From Candidatus [Bacteroides] periocalifornicus (GTDB taxonomy: Bacteria; Bacteroidota; Bacteroidia; Bacteroidales; CAJPTX01), in the NCBI GenBank assembly GCA_001421095.1, contig LIIK01000001.1, positions 1 to 64,000 on the forward strand: DNA of 64,000 nt, read 5' to 3'. Position numbers and translations under genes: made by a program. This document shows positions 57,743 through 64,000 of the stretch, piece after piece. Position 1 is the first letter of the stretch, and the number at the start of each line of letters is the position of its first letter. The notes under the pieces are model-generated. The model was not told the DNA's origin, made no database searches, and was given only the letters and a program-made list of their open reading frames with translations.

Positions 57743-59908
57743 CTAGAAATTCTCGTAATCCGAGTCGCTGGGAGTATCCATCCCCATGTCTAGCACCACG
57801 CCACCGGGCTTTTTGGTAGCTGGCGGAGGTACGGGCGCTGTAGGTTTCGCAGGAGGAGTAGCGGGTGCGGCCTTCCCTGCTGGCGGAGCTGGCACCGTAG
57901 GCTTAACTGGGTGCACTGTCGTAACCGTAGGCTTAACCCGTGGCCCAGCTGCCTTGGTGGTCGTGGCGGGCTTACCTACCGTGGCAGCAGGCAATGTGCT
58001 AGCCCCCTTTGTGGCAGTTGTTGGCACACTCGTGGCATTCCCTGGATGCTTTATGGCCGGCTTGGCTGGCGATGCACCGCTAGGCGCATGGGTATTGGGC
58101 TGTGCGAATGACGGAGGCTGTGGGGTGGTGCTCCGCTTGGGTGTGGTGGAGGCACTGGCTGGCTTGGCTACACGCGATAGGTCTATCTTGAAGTAGCTCA
58201 TCTGCACCCCAAGTTCATTGGCCAGGCGGGCAAGGGTAACGGCATTATCGGCCAGGTTATCGCTGCTCGCTGCATTGGTTTGAGACACGCTATTGAGCTG
58301 CTGAATCGCGCTGTTCACCTGGTCAGCACCAGAGCGTTGCTCCGCGCTAGATACCGCCACCTCGCGGGCAATGCTCAGGCTGCTCTGCACATTGGGTACT
58401 ATCGCATCCACCGCCGTTGCGGTTTGGTCTGAGGTTTGCACTGCCGAATTCACCAGGCTTATTACCTCGGCTGCTGCATCACCGCTACGCTCTGCCAGCT
58501 TACGAACCTCTGAGGCCACCACGGCAAATCCTCTACCATGCTCGCCTGCACGGGCCGCCTCTACCGCGGCATTGAGCGCGAGGATGTTCGTCTGGCTGGC
58601 TATCTCGCTCACCACGCTAATCTTCGCTGCTATATCCTGCACGGCCTTACGGCTGCTGCTTACATGCTGCTTGAGCTCTTCAAGAATCGCCGCCACCTTC
58701 TCCGACACCTTTTCAGACTGCTGCGCGTTGGCCGCATTGGCATCTATGTTGGCCGCCATCTCCTCCATGGCGCTGCTCACCTCTTCTGCGCTGCTAGCCT
58801 GCGAACTCGCACCCTCGGCTATCATGCGGCTCGAGTGCTCCATCTCTTTCCCGCTATTCTGCAGCTCCATGGTGGCATTGGCCAGAGAGGCTATCAGCTC
58901 TGAGAGTTTCGCATGCAGATCCTCGGCCAGTTGCGCGAGCCGGCCCCCCTCATCCTTCCGGCTCAGATCTCGCGCCTCAAGCCCGCTCTCCGATATGAGG
59001 TCGCCATCGCGCATCCGGGTGAAGAACAGCAGCAGCTTCCTGTAAATCCTCGAGAGATGGTTGGCCGACACCGTGACACCGTAGATTATGAGCAGGATGA
59101 AGCCCACTGGGATCAGAACCATCAGGATCGCCACAAAGTTGAAGAACTTCCCCGCCTCCCGGTCTATGTAGTCCACCACATCGGTGAAGAACTGGATGAT
59201 CTTAGCCTGGTTCTCCGCTAGCGTGGCGAGTACTGCGCGTTTCTGTTCCATCAGCCCCTTCAACGCTGCGACCTCTTCCACTAGATCGGCGAGCTGGGCA
59301 CGCACCTCAGCAGATTGCGATGCGCTACGAGCCTCCAGCACCTCTAGCCCCTGCTGTGCCTGCCCCAGCAGCTGGGGGGCATCTATCAGCGCCGGATCAG
59401 ACAGCCAGGTCTGCACTGCCGCGAGCTGCTCGGCACTCCCGGTGTTCTCTAGCTCCAGCGCATGCTTATGGAGCAGCTGCATGTACGCTGACTGGATATG
59501 CTGAATCCCTACGTAGAGCTTGCCCTCTACCTCAAAAAAACTGTCGGCTCCAGCCCTATAGTTCGCCACAGACTGCATGTAGATATCCCGAAATTTCACC
59601 GCCGGGCCCGCAGACTTTATAGTCGCCTCGGTATTAGCCACCGCATCAAAGAGCGAAAAAAGGGAATCGTAGGTCTTTACTACGGCCTGATCATGTGTCC
59701 GGCGGTACTCTTCCGTAAGCAGGAAGAGCCGATTCACAAACCGGTTATTCTTGTCCGTGATCTTGTAGGCTGGCAGAAAATCGCGAAAGATCTTCAGCGC
59801 TGATACTCCTACTATTGTGACCACTGCAAATCCTACTACGCCCACGGCCACCGACGTGTAGAACTTCCCCCTCAGCGAGAGGTTGGCGGCATATTTCATC
59901 AAGCCCAT
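57743..59908 (-). CDS. Methyl-accepting chemotaxis-type protein with long Pro/Ala/Thr tail
   Basis: Transmembrane receptor-like protein of 721 residues. TM1 (about 14-36) is followed by an extracytoplasmic helical domain (about 40-240, with a 4-helix-bundle look). TM2 (about 250-275) leads to a HAMP-like linker. The coiled-coil signalling domain has the invariant tip SEIASQTNILALNAAVEAAR and GRGFAVVASEVRKLAERS. After about residue 590 a low-complexity tail rich in Pro, Ala, Thr and Lys extends to the C terminus. No CheA, CheW, CheR or motility gene is in the window. In this lineage such proteins are uncommon and may serve gliding, surface sensing or another signal route. Confidence 0.88.
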   Translation of the reverse strand: MGLMKYAANLSLRGKFYTSVAVGVVGFAVVTIVGVSALKIFRDFLPAYKITDKNNRFVNRLFLLTEEYRRTHDQAVVKTYDSLFSLFDAVANTEATIKSAGPAVKFRDIYMQSVANYRAGADSFFEVEGKLYVGIQHIQSAYMQLLHKHALELENTGSAEQLAAVQTWLSDPALIDAPQLLGQAQQGLEVLEARSASQSAEVRAQLADLVEEVAALKGLMEQKRAVLATLAENQAKIIQFFTDVVDYIDREAGKFFNFVAILMVLIPVGFILLIIYGVTVSANHLSRIYRKLLLFFTRMRDGDLISESGLEARDLSRKDEGGRLAQLAEDLHAKLSELIASLANATMELQNSGKEMEHSSRMIAEGASSQASSAEEVSSAMEEMAANIDANAANAQQSEKVSEKVAAILEELKQHVSSSRKAVQDIAAKISVVSEIASQTNILALNAAVEAARAGEHGRGFAVVASEVRKLAERSGDAAAEVISLVNSAVQTSDQTATAVDAIVPNVQSSLSIAREVAVSSAEQRSGADQVNSAIQQLNSVSQTNAASSDNLADNAVTLARLANELGVQMSYFKIDLSRVAKPASASTTPKRSTTPQPPSFAQPNTHAPSGASPAKPAIKHPGNATSVPTTATKGASTLPAATVGKPATTTKAAGPRVKPTVTTVHPVKPTVPAPPAGKAAPATPPAKPTAPVPPPATKKPGGVVLDMGMDTPSDSDYENF

Positions 59909-59994
59909 AGCGCTAGCTTTTCTGTATTGCTAAGTTTAAGTAATAATTGGTTTTCTAGTATACGAACCTTCTTGTTAGAATGTTACGCTGAGTG

Positions 59995-61008
59995 TCAAAA
60001 ATGCGGAATCCTAGAGAACGTTTTCTGCCTAAGAATCACGTAACGGAACACAATAAGACGAGGTGCTAAGGGGGCTAGCCGCGGATTGCCATCGTTGTTG
60101 AAATTCTTGAACGCTTTCCAAAAATCCACATGCGCACGCAGCACCGCCATAAACAGCGCCCCGCGCCCGCTCAGCAGGTATACCAACGCCGCCGCCCCAT
60201 CGAGCAGCATCCTAAGAATCAGCCGAATCCACCTACTCCGCGCTGGGAGGTTCGCATGCAGCATCCAGAGGCTGTTGCGGAAGTTCAAGTAGAGCTTGCG
60301 GGGCGAGGCTGTAGGCAGCGTTCCACCCCCTATGTGGTATACTACGGACTGGGGTTCCACCCACACCTGCCCGCCAAGCCGACGCATGTGCCAGCAGAGG
60401 TCTATCTCCTCCATGTGCGCGAAGAATTCAGCCTTTAGCCCCCCGCACCGCCAGTAGGCCTCAGCCCGCACTGCTAGGCACGCACCGCTAGCCCAGTGCA
60501 CAGGCCGAGCATCGTCATACTGCCCCTGGTCGCGCTCTACCGTGCCCAGAATCCGGCCGCGGCAGAAGGGGTACCCCAGCCAGTCGAGATACCCACCGCT
60601 AGCGCCTGCGTACTCAAAGTGGCCTCGCTGCGCGTAGCTACGGATTTTAGGCATTACCGCCCACCTAGCAGCATCGGCATCAAGGCAGGCCAACAGGGGG
60701 GAGAGCCAACCCGGCGACACCTCCACATCGGTATTCAGCAGCACGTAGATCTCTGCCCCTAGAAGCTCCCGAACCCGTGCCAGTGCGAAGTTATACCCCG
60801 CAGCAAAGCCTAGATTTTCGCTACTACGCACCACCAGTACCGAGGGGAATGCAGATTCCACATAGCCTGCCGAGCCGTCTGTAGAGCCATTATCGGCCAC
60901 CACCACCCGTGCGCACTCGGGCACACTGGCCAGCAACGGGGGTAAAAACTGCTCTAGCAGCCCCCGCGTATTCCAGTTCAGCACCACTACGGCCACCCTG
61001 CTACTCAT
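59995..61008 (-). CDS. Glycosyltransferase family 2 protein
   Basis: Cytoplasmic or membrane-associated GT-A enzyme of 337 residues. The start AVVVLNWNTRGLLEQFLPPLL, the strand VVADNGSTDGS (sugar-nucleotide binding), SENLGFAAGYNFAL and the metal site LLNTDVEV are typical of rhamnosyl/WcaA-like GT2 enzymes. The C-terminal region has a possible membrane-attached helix (RLILRMLLDGAAALVYLLSG). It overlaps the end of the acyltransferase gene by 8 nt. The link with an LpxL-like enzyme suggests lipid A, LPS or glycolipid synthesis. Sugar donor unknown. Confidence 0.88.
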   Translation of the reverse strand: MSSRVAVVVLNWNTRGLLEQFLPPLLASVPECARVVVADNGSTDGSAGYVESAFPSVLVVRSSENLGFAAGYNFALARVRELLGAEIYVLLNTDVEVSPGWLSPLLACLDADAARWAVMPKIRSYAQRGHFEYAGASGGYLDWLGYPFCRGRILGTVERDQGQYDDARPVHWASGACLAVRAEAYWRCGGLKAEFFAHMEEIDLCWHMRRLGGQVWVEPQSVVYHIGGGTLPTASPRKLYLNFRNSLWMLHANLPARSRWIRLILRMLLDGAAALVYLLSGRGALFMAVLRAHVDFWKAFKNFNNDGNPRLAPLAPRLIVFRYVILRQKTFSRIPHF

Positions 61009-61894
61009 CGCCCGCGGGCTTTTGGTGCTTCCAGCGTCGGTGCGACCATAGCCAGTACTCTGGCCGCTCCCGTATACAGCGTTCTAGCGCCGCCAGATGT
61101 TGCGCCGTTATCCAGTCCTCGGGCGTCTCCCGTGGAGTATCTGTTATAAACTCAAGGGTTACAGAGAAGTAGCCCCTCTTAGGCTGCCGCATGTGGCAGA
61201 AGAATACCGGGGCATCTATTTTCTTGGCTACATGTTCTACGCCCCTGAATACCAAGGTATCCTGATTCAAAAAATGCCCCCAGTAATGATTCCCCTTCCA
61301 AGGGGTCTGGTCGGCTATAAGCCCCGCCAGCACAGGTTTCCCCTCATGCTCATAGCGGAGAATGGTGCGCAGCGTATCCTTCATCTCCACGGCCACCGCG
61401 CCGAGCCTTTGCCGCGACCGCGTCAGGAGATTCTCTATCCAGCGGTTGCCGACAGGCTTGTAGATCCCCAGGAATACGAACGGGATGATGGGCGCGGCGC
61501 ACGTCAAAAACTCCCAGTTGCAGTAGTGGGCGGCGGCTATCACCACGCTCCGCCCCTGCTGGTAGTAGGGCTCCATCACCCCCACATTGGTGAACTCGCA
61601 CCGGCGCACTATCCGCTTGCTAGAGGCGTGCATCATGAACGCGCTCTCTAGCAGAAGATCGGCCAGGTGTCGATAGAATCGCCACGCAAGCCGCCGTATC
61701 TCCCCCTCGTCCCGCTCCGGGAATGACCGCCGAAGGTTGCCCAATACCACCCCCCTACGGTACCGGAAAAGGTAGGCGAGCTGAAAGGCCAACACATCGG
61801 CCAACCCGTAGAAAATCCAGCGTGGCAACACCCCCACCACGTAGGTAATGCCGTAGAATATGAGGTAGACCGAATACTGGAGTACCCTGCGCAT
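61001..61894 (-). CDS. LpxL/HtrB-like lysophospholipid acyltransferase
   Basis: Inner-membrane acyltransferase of 297 residues, family of late lipid A acyltransferases. An N-terminal hydrophobic anchor (YLIFYGITYVVGVLPRWIFYG) is followed by RYRRGVVLGNLRRSFPE, the catalytic region VVIAAAHYCNWEFLT (His with downstream Glu, the HxxxxE/D motif) and LIADQTPWKGNHYWGHFL. It would attach a secondary acyl chain to lipid A or act on an ornithine- or glycerol-type lipid. It starts 2 nt after the inositol-monophosphatase gene and overlaps the GT2 gene. Confidence 0.9.
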   Translation of the reverse strand: MRRVLQYSVYLIFYGITYVVGVLPRWIFYGLADVLAFQLAYLFRYRRGVVLGNLRRSFPERDEGEIRRLAWRFYRHLADLLLESAFMMHASSKRIVRRCEFTNVGVMEPYYQQGRSVVIAAAHYCNWEFLTCAAPIIPFVFLGIYKPVGNRWIENLLTRSRQRLGAVAVEMKDTLRTILRYEHEGKPVLAGLIADQTPWKGNHYWGHFLNQDTLVFRGVEHVAKKIDAPVFFCHMRQPKRGYFSVTLEFITDTPRETPEDWITAQHLAALERCIRERPEYWLWSHRRWKHQKPAGDE

Positions 61895-61896
61895 AG

Positions 61897-62709
61897 CTAT
61901 CCTCGGTAGAATCCTGCAATAATATCCCTAAACTCCTCAAACATACCACTCCCCGCGCACAGCAGCTCGCCACCGTAGAGATAGTCATCCCCTCCCTGAA
62001 AATCCGAAAAACGCACCCCCGCCTCTAGGCATATGGCAATGCCAGCCGCCACATCCCAAGCATGCAAACCGTATTCGTAGAAGGCATCCACCCGGCCCGC
62101 GGCCACATAGGCTAGGTCGGTAGCCGCCGATCCCAAGCGTCTAAGCCCATGCGAGTTCCGCATGAAGTAGTCCATCGACCGGAAGAACGACCCCATACTC
62201 GAGTAGTCTGTGTAGGGGAAGCCCGTTGCAATTAAGGCTGCATCCACGCTGCCACACTCGCTGGCCTGTAGGGGCTTCCCGTCCAGGTAGGCCCCCTGCC
62301 CTTGCACTGCATAGTAGGTCTCTCGGTGCGTGGCCTCATGTATCACCCCTAGAACGGGGACATCGTGGAAAGTAAGCCCAATGCTCACCGCGAATGGCGA
62401 GAGCCCGTGGATGAAATTGGTGGTGCCGTCAAGTGGATCTACTATCCAGTTGAACTCTTCCGCCTTCTGCGTGCCACCGCCCTCCTCAGACACTACCCCA
62501 GCCTCTGGGAGCAGCTCACGCAGTCTCGGGATAATCATCCCCTCGGCAGTTTTATCTACATACGACACAAAGTCATGCCGTCCCTTCTCCTCCACCGCCT
62601 CCTTCCTAAATGTCCTAGCCTCTGCGCGTAGGAATTCCCCCACCTCTACCGCAAGGGCTATCGTAGCTTGGCATACGGGCTGCAAGCGGGCCATCTGGTC
62701 TGGTGTCAT
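61897..62709 (-). CDS. suhB: Inositol monophosphatase family protein
   Basis: Mg-dependent phosphatase of 270 residues from Met at 62709. The family motifs are EEGG (metal Glu), WIVDPLDGTTNFIHG with the catalytic acids, and HAWDVAAGIAICLEAGVRF with the third metal Asp. Possible substrates are myo-inositol-1-phosphate, fructose-1,6-bisphosphate or adenosine-3',5'-bisphosphate. I chose the Met whose ATG overlaps the mtaB stop as ATGA, over two Met codons just upstream. Gene symbol is by family only. Confidence 0.85.
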   Translation of the reverse strand: MTPDQMARLQPVCQATIALAVEVGEFLRAEARTFRKEAVEEKGRHDFVSYVDKTAEGMIIPRLRELLPEAGVVSEEGGGTQKAEEFNWIVDPLDGTTNFIHGLSPFAVSIGLTFHDVPVLGVIHEATHRETYYAVQGQGAYLDGKPLQASECGSVDAALIATGFPYTDYSSMGSFFRSMDYFMRNSHGLRRLGSAATDLAYVAAGRVDAFYEYGLHAWDVAAGIAICLEAGVRFSDFQGGDDYLYGGELLCAGSGMFEEFRDIIAGFYRG

Positions 62710-64000
62710 TGGCATAGCTCTAGGCATTCGCCCCGCATAGCTCCATCCTCGAAGGGTGCTTTTAGTCGCACCCGGGCTATATGCCCTTGGCTGGTAGGCT
62801 CTGCGGAGAATCTGGTTCTGATATAGTTATCGGTAAATCCCTGCGCATTTCCATTCGCCCCTACCCGCTCCACCAGCACTGGGCGCACCTGCCCCTCAAA
62901 GCGCAGGCAGTAGTGCCTATGCAGCGTATCGGAGAGCGATAGCAGACGCTGAACCCGCTCATGCAGCACGCCGGACTCCACCTGCCCAGGGAGGGTGGCG
63001 GCCAGCGTGCCAGGCCTGCGCGAATAGGGGAATACATGCAGGTAAGAGGGCTCTAGCAACTCTATGAACTGGCAGCTCTCCGCGAAATCCGCATCCGTCT
63101 CGCCGGGGAATCCCACTATCACATCCACCCCAAGAAAAGGGGTACACAGGTAACGGCGTACAGCCTCTACCCGCTCCCTATATAGCTGCGTGGTATAGCG
63201 CCTCCCCATGGCTCGGAGCACTGCGCTTGAACCTGACTGCAGCGGGAGGTGTATATGCGGAAGGAACTTACTAGAAGAGCCCATGAACGCAAGAATACCA
63301 TCGGTAAGCAGATTCGGCTCTACCGACGAGATCCTGTACCGTGCAATGCCCTCTACCCTCTCAAGCGCCCGCAGCAGCTCTATGAATGCCTCGCCTGTGG
63401 TTCGCCCAAAATCCCCCGTGTTCACCCCCGTTAGCACTATCTCACGCACACCCCGCGACGCTATCTGTTCAGCCTCCCGCACTATATCGGCTATCCGTGG
63501 ACTACGGCTCTCGCCCCTAGCCTGGGGTATTGCGCAGTAGGTACAGCGGTAGCTACAGCCATCCTGCACCTTGAGGAAGGCGCGCGTCCGCCCACCCGAG
63601 GAGTACGCATGGAAAAAATCACCATACGGGCCAGAATCCTGCACCTGCCCCGCGCACAAATCCAGCTCGGGGGCTACCCCCTCCATCTCCTGCCCTACGG
63701 GCCAAAGCCTGCGGTGCACCAGCAGCGCCAGCTGCGGTTTATCCTTAGCCACCAGCACCAGATCTACCGCAGAGTCGGCCTCCAGCTCCTGGGCTGACAG
63801 CTGGGCGTAGCACCCCGCCACCACCACGCGTACATGGGGATTCTGCTGCTTGAGGTGGTGCACTAGCTGCCGAGCCTTACGCTGGGCCTGCTCCGTTACC
63901 GCGCACGTATTCACCACCACCACATCGGCTTCGGCAGCCCCCTTGGTCACGGTGTAACCCAGGGCCTGGAACTGCCGGGCATACGTAGCGGTCTCCGAGT
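62706..64000 (-). CDS. mtaB: tRNA t6A37 methylthiotransferase MtaB (5' end beyond window)
   Basis: Radical SAM methylthiotransferase that converts t6A37 to ms2t6A37 in tRNA. The reading frame runs off the window: codons to 64000 read SETATYARQFQALGY, which matches the N-terminal region of MtaB, so about 15-20 residues are missing. Present are the N-terminal cluster cysteines (VVNTCAVTEQA, VVAGCYAQ), the radical SAM motif CSYRCTYCAIP, and the block ILTGVN-type VLTGVNTGDFG. A C-terminal TRAM-like region ends at GECLELCQ. The stop overlaps the suhB start, so it appears to head or belong to the operon mtaB-suhB-acyltransferase-GT2. Confidence 0.93.
   Translation of the reverse strand, partial: SETATYARQFQALGYTVTKGAAEADVVVVNTCAVTEQAQRKARQLVHHLKQQNPHVRVVVAGCYAQLSAQELEADSAVDLVLVAKDKPQLALLVHRRLWPVGQEMEGVAPELDLCAGQVQDSGPYGDFFHAYSSGGRTRAFLKVQDGCSYRCTYCAIPQARGESRSPRIADIVREAEQIASRGVREIVLTGVNTGDFGRTTGEAFIELLRALERVEGIARYRISSVEPNLLTDGILAFMGSSSKFLPHIHLPLQSGSSAVLRAMGRRYTTQLYRERVEAVRRYLCTPFLGVDVIVGFPGETDADFAESCQFIELLEPSYLHVFPYSRRPGTLAATLPGQVESGVLHERVQRLLSLSDTLHRHYCLRFEGQVRPVLVERVGANGNAQGFTDNYIRTRFSAEPTSQGHIARVRLKAPFEDGAMRGECLELCQ

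Noticed and set aside
58371..59045. Rightward 224-codon open frame rich in Ser, Ala and Leu
   Set aside because: Antisense of the coiled-coil signalling region of the methyl-accepting protein.

Overview
The window is chromosomal DNA from a GC-rich member of the Bacteroidota, most likely Bacteroidales (a Porphyromonas- or Rikenellaceae-like anaerobe; genus not resolved). Three things point there. At least a dozen genes carry the Bacteroidota promoter, a TAnnTTTG -7 box, and the best examples add TTG or TTTG 19-20 nt upstream. Shine-Dalgarno sequences are almost absent. Lineage-specific families occur: GLPGLI proteins, CarboxypepD_reg/TonB-like outer-membrane proteins and split LysO, and also the block sigma-54 regulator - LptE - TPR-like protein - SecG. 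KorAB, NfnAB and MqnE suggest ferredoxin-based anaerobic metabolism with menaquinone made through futalosine.

Layout. 0.07-2.3 kb: a secreted CMD-cupin protein and a secreted alpha/beta hydrolase. 2.9-10.5 kb (+): xseA, a GlmM-like mutase, and an HlyD / MacB-like permease / TolC export operon with no ATPase gene beside it. 10.7-18.1 kb (-): NlpE-like lipoprotein, a candidate small RNA, fmt-dapB, LptF/G-type permease-ribBA, gltX. 18.4-22.3 kb: lipoproteins, including an AT-richer island with an HExxH metallopeptidase-like lipoprotein. 22.5-25.4 kb: korA-korB. 25.4-28.7 kb: a repeat-rich spacer, birA and an outer-membrane protein. 28.8-38 kb: tRNA-Gln, a SiaB-SiaC phosphoswitch pair, glnS, a TPM protein, an AlkD-like protein, tRNA-Glu-rpsT, a small OMP and nfnA-nfnB. 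38.1-46.6 kb: two copies of a three-gene surface cassette (small secreted peptide, hairpin terminator, GLPGLI protein, TonB-like OMP). 46.7-48.7 kb: a predicted spherulin-4/GH135-like domain fused to an outer-membrane beta-barrel. 49-59.9 kb (-): membrane protein, secG, TPR-like protein, lptE, sigma-54 regulator, split LysO, nucleotidyltransferase, mqnE and a methyl-accepting protein. 60-64 kb (-): mtaB (cut by the window end), suhB-like, LpxL-like acyltransferase and GT2, tightly coupled.

The most notable material is the duplicated GLPGLI/OMP cassette and the neighbouring glycosidase-barrel fusion. In both cassettes a hairpin terminator separates the small peptide gene from the GLPGLI gene. 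The downstream copy seems to be decaying: its OMP gene has an in-frame TAA, its small gene has no good ATG, and its -7 box is altered. In the upstream copy the strong promoter is intact but the small secreted peptide is split by a frame change. The spacers also hold several families of dispersed palindromic repeats (including a perfect 28-bp-arm hairpin) and a 6 x 22-bp tandem array. No CRISPR, rRNA, insertion sequence or prophage was seen. All homology calls come from motif recognition, not database searches.
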